Assembly: GCF_902686445.1 (NCBI RefSeq)
Contig: NC_062218.1
Coordinates: forward strand, 13,987,015-14,051,014
Origin: Sciurus carolinensis
Taxonomy: Eukaryota; Chordata; Mammalia; Rodentia; Sciuridae
DNA: 64,000 nt
Reading direction: 5' to 3'
Shown here: in pieces, positions 33,471 to 44,440 of the stretch
Position numbering within the stretch: the stretch's first letter is position 1
Layout of the letters: every line of letters begins with the position of its first letter
The notes under the pieces: generated by a model
Databases searched by the model: none
The model's input: only the letters and a program-made list of their open reading frames with translations
Told to the model about the DNA's origin: nothing
Position numbers and translations under genes: made by a program

Positions 33471-34846
33471 AAATGCAAGAAGCAGCTCACAGTGCAAATC
33501 CTCTTTATTAGTAGGAGACACTCCCAAAGTTTCAGGCACTGAGTAAAATGAAAACAGAAAAGTGGCCCATTCCTAAGGAGCCCACAAAGAGGTAAAGGCC
33601 TCCTGAGAACAGACGGCTGCACAACCTTAGCCACAGTCCATCAGCAAAATAAAAGAAGGACATCTTTGGAAAGCCATCTGATAAAAATTCGAGAGAAACA
33701 GACCCATCAGAAGTTAAATGGCCTGGGCACCTTGTCTACTCAGTGTGGTCACAATGATATTTTGAAGAGAAAAGATATTTTTATAAACCAACAAAATCTA
33801 CTTCCCATTTACCTTGAAAATGTGAACTGAAACATAAGAGCCAAGAAACACATGAGAACACTGCACTCCAACCTTGAGCCTAAAGAACAGCACGGCCTCC
33901 AAGGCACCTATTCTGAGGAAAGCACTTCAGTGGCCAAGCGCCTAATAGCAAAGGTGCCCACAAGGCCTTTTGCTACTGGGACTCTGCTTGATTCTTAGGG
34001 GATTGCCTTCCATTTCCCTGGAAAATCACTTTGCAAACACAGACTTTTACAGGCAAACATGGTTTCCTCATGAGTCACTGCCAAAAGTTTATAAGACAGC
34101 CTCATGATCATTTGTAAGAAAAAAACAGCAGACGCTTGTCTTAGACAACCCAGACCAAAATGACTCAAAACCACACGTGGAGAGCTGGCATCACTGTTTC
34201 CAACCCCAAACCGTTATCAACAAGTAATTAAAACTGGGAGGAAACAATTATGTTCCATTTGTTCTGCAAAGGCAAAGTCACTTCTAAGGTGAGACTTCAA
34301 GAGGAGAAAGCACCCAAGCACCTACTTAGAACCAGTAGGTGGTTTTCTGCCCAACCTAGGACCCAAGCTCACCTTCCTTGTTAAAATAACAGCACTGGAA
34401 GAGATTCCTTTCTAGGACTGTTGGGACAGATTTCAAAATCCTTTCTTCTGAGTCCAGAGTCTTAAGCCAAGTAGACAGCTCGTAAGGCAACCAGAAAACA
34501 AAATAGATTATACAGGACTACACTCAACCCTGTTTTCACCCTAAGGATTTAAATTCCCTACAAATTCTGGATGCCAGTGTTTCAGTGAGGCAAAGTCTGA
34601 TGAACCAGGGAAATTCCTCGGTTATGATTCCCATAACCCCTGCCTCTCTCTCCTTTGTTAGCTTCACTTGAAGCCCTGTTAACAGTTTTTGCATTCGCCT
34701 TTTTGTGCATAAAAGTAATTTGTACCAGACTTGAAATGGGTCTGAATACCCTCTGTCGGCTTAGCCTCCCATCTCTTTTCTCCATTCTAGTTTTCTTGCC
34801 TGTCATTGGCTCCTTGTTCTATATGAAGCTCTTATAACTGACCCTT

Positions 34847-34848
<2 letters not shown>
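33471..34848. other. Unassigned sequence
   Basis: 1.4 kb with no gene recognised and no firm repeat. 33520-33600 may contain another L2-like trace ('caggcactgagtaaaatga'). Confidence 0.4.

Positions 34849-34878
<30 letters not shown>
34849..34878. repeat. T30 homopolymer
   Basis: Thirty consecutive T. It could be the reversed poly-A tail of an antisense retroposon, but the adjoining sequence (34879 onward) matches no SINE or L1 I know and has no reversed AATAAA close by. Confidence 0.9.
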
Positions 34879-35519
34879 CATTTCTGACTCCTGACAGTAT
34901 AGGGAGATAGAGAGTCAGAGACCACCGTGGATGTACTGCAGTCAGGGAAGTAGAGTGGGGTGGGAGACAATGGTTGATGGGAAGGTCTTGTCCTGACCTT
35001 GGCCCCTAATTCCCAGTCAGTTCTTGTTCCACTAACAATGCTAGATCTGGCACACTGGAACGAGGGAATTTGCGGCCCTGGCTCACTCTGGCTGGTCTCT
35101 TTCTCCTCACCACCTCCCAGGAGTGGAGTTATCATGCCACTGAATATTGATATTCTACCATCCAGAAGAGACTTCCTTGACCTATTTCTTTAGGGCCCCC
35201 GTGATCCCTTAAACTGCTAATCTGATACACTGTTCGACAAGCATGTACCCTAAGAATGTCCTAAGCAAGAGCTAAGACCTGGCCAGCATTCCAACAAAGA
35301 CATTTTCCTCAACTTTAACATTCATTTTGCCTAGAGAGACTGAATGCAAAATGGAACAAAATCAAACAGAGGAATGTAGGTATTTGAGAAAAGTTTGTCT
35401 AGATATATGGAAGTGTGGTGTGGGTGTTTTGGGTGAGTCCCCCAGAAACAGATTCACCTGACACATCCTGAAAGTAAAACCTCTTCAAAATACTAGCGGG
35501 ATCTCAGAAGCATGGGCTG
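34879..35519. other. Unassigned sequence downstream of T30
   Basis: No gene or repeat recognised. If the T30 is a reversed poly-A tail, this stretch would be the retroposed body on the minus strand; the 85-codon minus frame at 34878-35135 has no recognisable domain. Confidence 0.35.
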
Positions 35520-35830
35520 AGTCCTTTAAATGAAATGCCTGGAATCAGATGTGTTTCAGATTTGGGATTTCTTTCAAATTTTGGAATATTTCCATCTACA
35601 TAATGGCATCTTGGGAATGCGACCCAAGTCTAAACATGAAGTTCATTTGTTTCATGTACACCTTAAACACACACCTGAAGGTAATTTTATACAATATTTT
35701 AAACAATTTTGTGTATGAAACAGTTTGTATACATTGAACCATCAGACTTCTGGCATCAAGTTGGCACTCAGAGAGTTTAGATTTCAGAGCATTTCCGATT
35801 GGGAGTTTGGGGTTAAGTATCCTTGACCTG
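35520..35830. mobile_element. Tigger-like non-autonomous DNA transposon (decayed)
   Basis: 'tgtttcagatttgggatttc', 'ttttggaatatttccatcta', 'gatttcagagcatttccgat' and terminal 'ggggttaagtatccttgacc' match a Tigger-type MITE whose ends read 'caggttgagtatcccttatccaaa' and whose interior repeats 'tttcggattttggaatattt'. The left terminus is lost or diverged. The family name is not fixed. Confidence 0.65.
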
Positions 35831-35899
35831 AAGTTTGATTTAAATGGATTCCAGTGTAATAGAGTCTAAGAGCTACAGTCTGTAGATCCCTTCTTACAT

Positions 35900-36260
35900 T
35901 ATTCAGCTTTTCCTTATTTCAAAACAATACTAACTTTATAAAGAGAGAAGGTTTATTTGGCTTACAGAGATGCAAGTCCAAGATCAGGTGAGCCCATGGT
36001 CTGGCCTATGGTGAGGGCAGCACGCCACAATAGCAGCTCATGTGGGAGCAAAGGGTAACTTCTGGAACCAGAGCAGAGATAAGACAGGTGGGGTCCCACA
36101 AGCCACTTCCATTGCACACCCACAGTGACTTTACGGGATCTGCTATAAGGTTCCATCTCTTAGAGGTTCATGGCACCCTACAACATGCCACTTTGCAGAC
36201 GAACCCTTTAATAGACAGTCCTTTGAGGAACACAAATAATTAAGCCACACCCAAGTCAGA
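35900..36260 (-). mobile_element. MaLR-type LTR, antisense
   Basis: In plus-strand view: 'aacaatactaactttataaa', 'gagaaggtttatttggctta', 'caagtccaagatcaggtgag', 'aagccacttccattgcacac', 'tagacagtcctttgaggaac'. The first three are the reverse complement of a MaLR LTR 3' end and resemble the antisense LTRs at 5708 and 7470. No partner LTR is seen nearby. Confidence 0.65.
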
Positions 36261-36360
36261 GCACTGAGTCCTGCAGCCCCTGCAGTGACATGCTCACTCC
36301 TTCTGTGTTAACAAAAGCCTAATAAATTTAGCTGAAACCAACCGAAACCAGGGTTCTTCG

Positions 36361-36500
36361 TCTCTGACTCTGTATCCAGAATAAATCACTTTACCTCCCT
36401 AAGCCTCGGTGGACCCATCTGCAAACTGAGACTAATGATCAGGCTAACAGCACAGGCCTTTTGTAAGGAATTACTGAGCTAATGCATGTGACATTCCTTT
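36361..36500 (+). mobile_element. MIR SINE, sense
   Basis: 'aataaatcactttacctccc', 'taagcctcggtggacccatc', 'tgcaaactgagactaatgat' and 'ttactgagctaatgcatgtg' match the MIR consensus ('aagttacttaacctctctgtgcctcagtttcctcatctgtaaaatgggg...gagttaatacatgta'). Confidence 0.78.
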
Positions 36501-36599
36501 ATACACAGAAAAACATATTTAATTATGAATTGATTTTGCTTCTCAGAAAAACTCAGAATGAATGCTGTGAAATGCATTTAGGAAACATAAAAGTTGAGA

Positions 36600-37010
36600 A
36601 CATGTTTGTGAATACTGCTAAATATTAAGATGACCATTAATGTCCTTTTGGATGGGATTTAACAAATTGTCCAGCGATGCCCAGATCGAGCAGACCCTCC
36701 TGAGATGTTATTCATCCCAACACAAAGCCACCAGCAGGTCCTCCCACCCTCCCAGGAACAGAACGCCTTCTGACAGCATCGCTCCCGCGCTAACCTAAGT
36801 TTGTATTCACCGGCCGCCTCTCTGCTTTATCCCCTAATCCAGCCTCTTGTTTTCCATCAGCCTATCTGATTGATTTGGAACGTCTAATGTTTAGTTAAAG
36901 CATGCATTTTGATTCTTCATCAGAGCAACATAAAGCAATCTGTGTATCGAGCACACAGAGGAATTCAGAGATGAACCACATGGCTCCATATCCAGGGAAA
37001 TTATACCATA
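36600..37010. other. Repeat-free block, candidate conserved non-coding element
   Basis: No repeat or exon is seen. A GC-richer CpG-containing core (36780-36830) is flanked by AT-rich motifs such as 'gaccattaatgtcc' and 'tctgattgatttgg'. Regulatory function is only a guess. Confidence 0.25.
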
Positions 37011-37364
37011 ATTTAATAGTTGAGAGAGGAATTCATGGTGCCAAAGTAAGTATATAACTTCACCATGCCGAACACTGAGATTAAAAAATAATTCTGTAAA
37101 AAAAAAAATAACATTGTTTGTTATCTGAATTTTTAGGCTGTTAGACAAACCTGTAAACTAAGTGGAAACATGGGGATGGCTAACTGGGTTTTTCGGTCTT
37201 AACCGGGATTTTTAAATGCCGTATGTACACCACAGGAAGCCAGCGGAATTCGAGGAACACCCGCAAGAACGGGGAATGAGGCTGAGTGCGCGGCTTGTGG
37301 ACAATCATCAGACCGGCTTTCTCATGAAGGTCAGGATGAGGCTGAGAACCGGGTCCACTCGGAC

Positions 37365-37706
37365 GCGCTAGGATGGAAACGAGAACCCCCAGCAGCAGCG
37401 CTGGGAGGTGGAGCCTGACAGCAGGCGTGACGGCCACCAGGGCGGCGCTCGCTCGAATGATTGGTGCTCCGAGAAGGGGCTTGCGGAGTGGGCTTGCTCT
37501 CTTCTGCCCTCTGAGACACCCATTCCTCCCTCCCCAGGAAGCAGCGTCCAGGATGCCACCCTAGAAGCAGAGAGATCAGGGCCCTCACCTGCTGACACCC
37601 TGACCTTGGACTTCTGGTCTGCAGAGCCCGTGAGGGGACATTTCTGTCCTTTATACATTCCCCAAGTGATACAAGGGATCCAGGTCCGCACTGACGGCTC
37701 TGCATC
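37365..37706 (+). mobile_element. MLT1/MST-type MaLR solo LTR, sense
   Basis: Ordered matches: 'gggaggtggagcctgacagc', 'gcgctcgctcgaatgattgg', 'gtgctccgagaagggg', 'gggcttgctctcttctgccc', 'tctgagacac', 'gatcagggccctcacctgct', 'gacaccctgaccttggactt', ending 'aagtgatacaaggg'. It corresponds to MLT1A-like LTRs. CpG sites are retained, giving a local GC peak and spurious 124-147-codon minus-strand frames. Confidence 0.72.
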
Positions 37707-37879
37707 AGCTGAGAACCAGCACCTTTGATGGCTCTGTGCTGCTACCATTGTTCTTCCTCCTCCAAAACCCAAATCCCATCCACCCATGGGAAAACTGTCA
37801 GGCACACCCACGCAGAAGGGTCATCTACCAGCCACCTGACCAGTGTTCCTCAAAACCGCCAAGAACTGTCATAGGCCAG

Positions 37880-38160
37880 AGGAGGCGAAGGAGACACGGT
37901 GACGAAATGTGATGGACAGCCTAGACAAGATGCAGGAACAGGAGAAGGATACTAGGGGGAAGATGAGTGAAAGCCTAGTAAATTGTGGATCTGAGACAAT
38001 ATCAATGCGACTAGGTTATTTCTTAGCTGTGACAAGTGTTCCATCGTAACATAGGTATTAACAAGAGGAAGAACAGGTGGCAGAAGTAGAGGAGCCCTCT
38101 GTACTACCGCTTGCAACTTTCCACCTCTAAAACCATTCTAAACTTTAAAGTGCATTAGAA
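37880..38160 (+). mobile_element. Old L1 3'-UTR fragment, sense
   Basis: 'agtaaattgtggatctgaga', 'caatatcaatgcgactaggt' and 'gccctctgtactaccgcttg', then 'caactttccacctctaaaac' and 'cattctaaactttaaagtg' match the typical old L1M/L1ME tail ('actctctgtactatctttgcaacttttctgtaaatctaaaactattctaaa'). Confidence 0.7.
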
Positions 38161-38791
38161 ATTGTCAAAGACCATTAACAACTGTAAACTGCTGAACAAA
38201 CTACTCATGTTGCAAGCATTTGGAAGCACTGGAATAATTGCAGGGTCAGTTATGCTGCTGTGGGATTTCTACATTCTTAAATTCCAACTCAGGTCTCTTG
38301 TCTTCTCCATGTCCCATTTTGTGCTCTGGTGTTTGGTGTCTAGTCTTGCCCGCCACCAGATTGCTGAGGACAGTTCTCCACCTCTGCAGCTCTCCCCAAA
38401 GGGACCTGACGTTGGTGTCCTTCCCTGCCCCCTATCCTCCACCTCCATCCCTTGTTCTTTGAGAGGAATCCTGTGCTCTGTCTGCCTCTCTCTCTCTAAT
38501 TAAGGAATTGCTCTCTCTGTGGGTGTTAACGTAGCAACAGTTCTCAAGTAATCTATAGGTTTTTTGGAGTAATGTTTAAAGACAAATGAATTCAAAGGGG
38601 GAAGGTGCATAATTTTGGAGGCAAAGACAGATTTTCTGGACTTTTCCATCATTCACAGGGAATGTTGGAAGGCTTTCACTGAGACAGCTAGATGGAATTT
38701 GTAAACTAAACTTCAAGTGAAATCAATACCTAAAATGTTCTAAGCAAATGGTTTAGTTTTATAGGTACTTATTCAAGTCCAGAAGTAAGGT
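38161..38791. other. Unassigned sequence
   Basis: No gene recognised; a 113-codon plus frame at 38162-38503 has no recognisable domain. 38480-38500 is a short CT run. Confidence 0.4.
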
Positions 38792-39134
38792 CTTGCTATG
38801 GCCAAAATTCATATTGAAGCTCTAACTCCCAATGTGACTATATCTGGAAATAGGGTCTGTCAAACATAATTAAGGTGAAGTGAGGTCATAAGCAAGGGAC
38901 CCTAATATGACAGCACTGACCTTATGAAGGAGGATCTCTTTTCTGTTCCTGCCATGTAAGGACACAGCACAATGGAAGACATCTTCAAACTAAGGAGAAG
39001 GCCCTCTCCAGAAATCAAATCTGCCGGTGCCCTGATCTTGGACTTACAGCTTCCAGAACTCTGAGAAGTAAATTCCTGCTGTCTAAGCCTCCAGTCTATG
39101 GCATTTTGCTGTGGCAGCCCATGCTGACAAACAC
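38792..39134 (+). mobile_element. MLT1 solo LTR, sense
   Basis: One of the clearest MLT1 copies: 'ttgctatggccaaaattcat', 'attgaagctctaactcccaa', 'tgtgactatatctggaaata', 'gggtctgtcaaacataatta', 'aggtgaagtgaggtcata', 'atcttggacttacagcttcc', 'agaactctgagaagtaaatt', 'cctgctgtctaagcc', 'ttttgctgtggcagcccatg'. Nearly full-length with no internal region. Confidence 0.92.
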
Positions 39135-40719
39135 AGTTCTTTATGAAAGAAAACTGGTTATAGAATAAGAAGACCAAACATACCTACTCTAAATAAAATG
39201 TTAAAAGGCCAGTCTGTCAATACTGAAAGAAGCAAATGTGGGGAAAAAATATAAATAATGTTCCTTTTTTTCTCATTCTAGCATGTATTTATCGAAATAA
39301 GTGCATAAGGACTGTGCTACTTTTCACAGAATTACTCTCTGTATTTCAGTCTTTATGCGGCATATGGTGCTCAAATGGGTATCCTATAGTAAATACCCTT
39401 CCATTTCTAGGCAAGTTTTGTCCAGGTTTGTCCAGAGCAAATACTCAGATAGATTTCGTCCTTTTATGAACCAGACCTCGAAGTGGGTTTTCTGTGGAAG
39501 TGTTTCACATCATTTATGTCTAACTCTAATACTTTATCCACCTCCCACCAAATTCTCTAAGTGAAGTATGGCATCCAGTTCTATTCATTTAGTGAACATT
39601 TTAAGAACAGCAAAATTAAAATGTTTGATTTTATAAATAATGTAAAGAAGTGGATCATCAGGTCAAATTGCTGAATCACAAGTGGGTGCTGATCTTGCAG
39701 ACCTCACTGTCCAAATGGCAAGAATCTTTTTGTTTCTATTAGGTTAAAATAAAGGCACAGCCCGTGTCCTAACCTCCTGCTCACAGAAGGTTGTCAGGCC
39801 TTCTTCATATTATACCCAATCCTTCTAACTCATGCAAGCGAATCTGCTTGCTATTCATCAGTCAGCTCCCACTAAAATCACAAATGAGCAAAACAAGGTA
39901 TAGTTAAGACAGCCTCCTGTTTGTTAAAGACATTTTATTTCTTCCTTTGAGCTCTGATAGTTGCAAAGAAGACAACTTCAACATAAGACTGCGGAATTCT
40001 CTCTGGATCGTTGCCACCTGGAGAAGAGTAAACAACTCCTGGACTCAGGGACCAAGACTTCAGGGCTCACTCCACCAGCCCTACAATCCTGGGGGTTTGC
40101 ATACATGATGTCTCAGATATTTTCAGTTCTAAGGACTGAAAACCTGAAACTAATTCAAAGTTCTGATTGGAGAGCCTGAGAGAGCAGGAGAAACTGTTTA
40201 GGATGGATCGATTCCAAGTTTTTAGTTTATGGCACAGTAGCTGAACTGTGAGAACCATCGATACTCTCAAGTTGGCTTTCAACCCTGAGACAACTTGAAA
40301 GCACCCCATCTTGTGCAGAAGTAGACCTCGGACTGTAGCAACCACAGTTCTGAAGAAATAAAGCCCGGGCCTTCCATTATAGTCCTGGGAAGGAGTCCTG
40401 ATCAAGGGGACTAGCTGGATCTGGAGGCAGAGAGAGGAACATGTTGAACTAACAGCTTTATCAGAATGGAAATAGTGGAAGTGTCGCCATTGTTCTTGGG
40501 TAGGTCTGTTCTAAACAAAGGGTTGTTTCAAGGGACTCTCTTTCACTCAATCTCACACTAGAAGCCATCATTGAGGTGACTGCATTTACAGAGGGCACAG
40601 CCATGGAAGGATGGGTTTTGACTGGTCAGTCTGCAGGCAGTTCCAAGAACACCTTAAATAAGTAATTAGCCTCCTATTATGCTCAAACCACAAGGCTCTT
40701 TATTTTAAAATCACTGCTA
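39135..40719. other. Unassigned sequence
   Basis: 1.6 kb with no gene or confident repeat. The 112-codon minus frame (40067-40405) lacks a domain and overlaps a plus frame. Confidence 0.4.
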
Positions 40720-40721
40720 AT

Positions 40722-40940
40722 GCCAGCCAACATTTATCTAGCGCTTTTTCCGTGTGTCACTCTGCTAAAGGCATTATGTGCCTCATTTCATTTAATCCTC
40801 CCCAAAACCCTATGACGCAGTTACTACTATTATTATCCTCATTTGACAGCCAAAAAAATCTGGGACACTGAGCAGTTAAAATTCTGGCCCAAAGTGACAA
40901 AGTAAGTAAACAGACAGACTCAAAACCTGATCCATGGCCT
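40722..40940 (-). mobile_element. MIR SINE, antisense
   Basis: Long, clear match in reverse orientation: 'catttatctagcgctttttc', 'tgctaaaggcattatgtgcc', 'tcatttcatttaatcctccc', 'aaaaccctatgacgcagtta', 'ctactattattatcctcatt', 'cccaaagtgacaaagtaagt'. Nearly full-length MIR. Confidence 0.9.
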
Positions 40941-42399
40941 TATTAAACCAAAACCTCAACCACAAAACTGCTTGTAAAAAGTGGCAAGTCCTGGTTCTAG
41001 ATATACCTTGGCTACTAGTTCTTTCTGGAAACTGGGCCACCTCATCTCCTTTTTGAATAAGAGGTTTGATCTAAACAATCTTTAATGCACCTACAGAAAT
41101 CTAAAACTGGGATCTCCCAGCAATGTTGAAAGACCATGAATTTGTCCTGTTATTTCAGATTCCTTCTTGGACTGCTTATGCAACTAACTACTGTGAGGCA
41201 CACAGAGCACGTTTGACATTTTGCACTAGGGTTTGCAGTTATCTGGCTTCACCGACTCATCCCACTAGAAATCTCAGAAGACAGAGACCACATTCATCAC
41301 CACACTCTTCCACACTGCTTAGCCACTGTCCTGCCCAAACTAGGAGGTCAATTAATATAGCCCAGTGCACTGAATGATCTATGGAACCCGAGGAGGGACT
41401 GCTGAGTCATGATTCCAGGAAACGTTCTTGCCACTGGCAAGACTGTGTGGCACCAACATGTCCTGGGGAAATTTCCATAAAGTGACTTTTCTTCATCTTC
41501 TGCCTCCTTTTTATATTGCCCACTTTGGGAAAATTTAAGAAAAAAATTCTGGGGAAGATGCATTCGGTTTAACAACAACGTTTAAAAAATGATCAGAGCA
41601 GGAAGTTAAGAACGCAGAGTGCTAGGAAACAGTGTAAGTTTACTTTTTGTTTTAAAAAATCAACTCAAATGATTAAATTTATGCAATAAAATATATAGAA
41701 TGGGTAAAAATACACATCATAAATGTCACGATGTTTCATAATCCCACTTTTAGATACCCTTTACAAAAGAATGGCTACCCAGACGTTGATCAAATTCAAT
41801 GGCTACTTGGGATTTTTCCTCTCCTCTTTCCCTCTTTCCTCACTGGCTCACATCAGCCACTAACATTAGGCAATCTCTCCACGGTACAGACTTCTGACTT
41901 TAATCCATACTGACACTTATCCAAAAGCAAATTTACAACAGCAGGTTTAGCGCTGAAGAGAGGGCAACTGTGAATAGATGTCCCCTACTCCTCTCGCCTG
42001 TCCCTGCCCACCTATTCCTCCTTCTCCAGACATCTTGTTAACGTTCCCTCCCATCTCCTAACCCAGGGACTCCCGGCAAAGCCTGGCCTGGACCTCCAAG
42101 GCCTTCTATGGAAACGTAAGAGGTCTTCCCAGAAAGTCACCAATGAAACTTTGTTTTAAAGACCTAGGACTTAAAGAAGATGAAGAAAGAGAGTAATGAA
42201 AAGTTGAGATGAGAAGAAAACCCTTTTACCTTCTGGAAGCTTCCTGGCTGCTCTGGTTCGAATGAAAACTTCATAGGACTTCAGTTTCAAGTGGTGGTGA
42301 GAATGTGCAGCAACTGAGCGTTCTTAACTGCGGAGGACAGATTTGCACGCACATTTTGAAAACCCTTCAGTGGTGTCTTCTAAAGCAATCTGTACATAT
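40941..42399. other. Unassigned sequence
   Basis: No gene recognised. Frames of 84 (41123-41377, plus) and 76 codons (41348-41578, minus) have no recognisable domain. Confidence 0.4.
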
Positions 42400-42735
42400 G
42401 CCCTGAGACCTCATGTCATTCACTGCATTATGGCCCAAATTCTTCACCTAGCCCTGCATCCATGCCCTTAGCCAGGGAACAGCAGCTTCTCCCACCTCCG
42501 TGGAATAAATGCATGTCCTTTGGACTCAGCCATGCAACTTGCTCTGGCTACGGGGGTGTTAGTAATGTGAACATGCATCTTTTCCATGTTCTCTTGTGCT
42601 TCAACCATCTCCTGAAGAGATATCCTGAGTAGCCCATCGGTCCCGGGAGGGAAAAGCATCAGAGCTGACCAATGCGCCTACATCTCTGATCAGTCCGTAA
42701 AACAGCACACGGCAATAAAAGACTAACTACTGCTA
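42400..42735 (+). mobile_element. Old LTR-like repeat (probably MLT1-type), sense
   Basis: 'ggactcagccatgcaacttg', 'ctctggctacgggggtgtta' and 'cagcacacggcaataaaaga' followed by 'ctaactactg' match the same old LTR family as 15430 and 28551 ('gtgacttgctttggccaatgg...', '...cacagcaatagataactga'). Confidence 0.6.
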
Positions 42736-42744
42736 CACTCAACC

Positions 42745-43000
42745 ACACAGATGAAATTTCACAATGTGGAGCTACAGAAGCCCAAGACCAAACATAAGTA
42801 CCATAAGATCCTATTTGTGTAAATTCTATAAACAGACAGATAAAACTAATCTATTTTGATAGAGTCATGCTTGTAGGCCTAGTAACAGGCAGCTCAAAGG
42901 AGCATGTTCAAAGTTAAAACATCCTGTATCCTGACCTGGATCATGGACATGGGGAGGATTTATCGAGCTATGCCCTCCAGAATTAAGCACTTTAGTCCCC
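42745..43000 (+). mobile_element. Old L1 3' end, sense
   Basis: 'ccacacagatgaaatttcac', 'ataagatcctatttgtgtaa', 'attctataaacagacagata', 'aaactaatctattttgatag' and 'atttatcgagctatgccctc' match the known L1 tail ('tgattccatttatatgaaattct...aaaactaatctatggtgatag...tcatcgagctgtacactt'). Related to the L1 tip at 531. Confidence 0.72.
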
Positions 43001-43135
43001 GTGAGTCACTCCTTAACGAAAGACTACATTTCTACAAATACATCAATAATTCTTAGGATTGAGAGGGGACAGCAAGAAGCCATGAGAGTCAATTCTGCTG
43101 TAGTCACTGCTCAGAACCAGTATGTACTGGGAAAG

Positions 43136-43659
43136 TACAATGATCTGAATGTCCCCTCCCAACTCATGTTGAAACTAAACTGCCACTGTTAACAGTACTA
43201 AGAGTGGGACCTTTCCCCACACCTCCCCCACAGGGGAATGAAATTGACTAAATTATGTCATGTGCATCTATGGATAGTTATGACAATTATTATGCACCAG
43301 TTAAAAAAGATGATCTCAAATGAAAAAAGGAGTTGGAACCTTAAAGGATGATTGGATCATGAGGAATTTACCCTCAAGAACTGATTAAGGTGCTTACTAT
43401 GGGAGAGGGTTCATGACCACAGGAATGGGCTCTTGAAAATGAGTATAAATAATATCATGACAATAAAAGGATGAGTACGGCCCAGTTTTCTGCTCACTCA
43501 CCCTTCCGCCATGCTGTGCGGCAGGAGGCCTGCACCAGATGAGGCCCCTCAATCTTGGATTCCCCAGCCTCCAGAAGCAGAAGCCAAATAAATTTCCATC
43601 ATTTATAAATGATCTAGCCTGTGGTATTCTGATATAGTAGCAGAAAACCCACGGAGACA
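43136..43659 (+). mobile_element. MLT1A/MST-type LTR, sense, interrupted by L1 tip
   Basis: Matches: 'acaatgatctgaatgtcccc', 'aactcatgttgaaactaaac', 'gattggatcatgaggaattt', 'cttccgccatgctgtgcggc', 'tcttggattccccagcctcc', 'agaagcagaagccaaataaa', then 'tttccatcatttataaatga', 'gatatagtagcagaaaaccc'. This is the MaLR order, with a foreign 116-base block (43214-43329) in the middle. Confidence 0.85.
43214..43329 (+). mobile_element. L1 3'-UTR tip inserted in the MLT1 LTR
   Basis: 'ggaatgaaattgactaaatt' and 'atgtcatgtgcatctatgga' followed by an A-rich end resemble sciurid L1 3'-UTR sequence as I recall it. Flanks GAGTGGGACCTT (43202-43213) and GAGTTGGAACCTT (43330-43342) look like a slightly diverged target-site duplication. 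Confidence 0.6.
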
Positions 43660-44154
43660 GAGTCTTGACTTTCTAGGCCCCAGAAGCCAATCGAGAGGCT
43701 GGAGAGTAGAGATGAGGAGAAATATGTTTCCCACCTGCCCCAATATGCAAATCTCTTCACCTTGGAAACATGACAAGCGCTGCTACCGAGGGTGGAATGG
43801 CCTTCCTGGGCAAGCCTGAGCAGCCCACATCGTCTCTGGGATTGGAAAAGGTACTGGAGTTCCTAAACAGGTTTGGCAACTGATCTGTTGGTAAACTGGA
43901 GGTGGTCTTTTGTATTAATTTACAGTCAGTCTGTCATAAACATTCATGTTTTTTTCCAGGATGATTTATTCTCCACAAAGCTGACTCCGCCTCTGAGTCT
44001 CACTTCACGCTCCCCTTTCCCCACGCAGACCCTTGCCCTCTATCCCTGTTCTCGCTCAAGGCCTAGGTAGGCCTTCGGTGGAAGCTGCAGTACTCGCACA
44101 GACCATGGGCGCGTCTCTAAAGACACGTTTTCCGCACTACACTGTAACTTACGT

Positions 44155-44250
44155 GCATTTATTCTCCACTAGCTACAAGCTCCTCGAGTCTGCAGACCAT
44201 AACTCATACGTGACCCTTGAGCCAGGCTGTTTCACACAGACACTAGAGTA
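44155..44250 (+). mobile_element. L2 3'-end fragment, sense
   Basis: 'tctccactagctacaagctc', 'ctcgagtctgcagaccataa' fit the L2 tail 'cccactagactgtaagctccttgagggcagggacc'. Short and diverged. Confidence 0.45.
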
Positions 44251-44254
44251 AATA

Positions 44255-44440
44255 TTATTCCCCACACCTGGAATGCTGTTCCTCCTCTCCACCTGTCCAA
44301 ACCCCAAGGCTGGTGAGTGAATCAGCACCAGTGCTTGCCCCTGTGTGAAGCCCTCTTGGATCTCTCTTGCTGCAATGACTTTCCCCTTCTCTGAAACCCT
44401 GTGACCTAAAGAGCTAATTATCACTTTATGGAAGTCACCA
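44255..44440 (+). mobile_element. L2 fragment, sense
   Basis: 'cacacctggaatgctgttcc' and 'tgtgtgaagccctcttggat' match L2 'tgcctggaatgctcttcc' and 'tctgtgaagccttccctgacc'. It precedes the tail in the consensus but lies after the tail fragment here, so it is a separate insertion or a rearranged one. Confidence 0.6.

Noticed and set aside
37331..37811. 124- and 147-codon minus frames in a GC-rich peak as a possible exon
   Set aside because: The interval is a sense MLT1-type LTR; GC content reflects retained CpG in the LTR.
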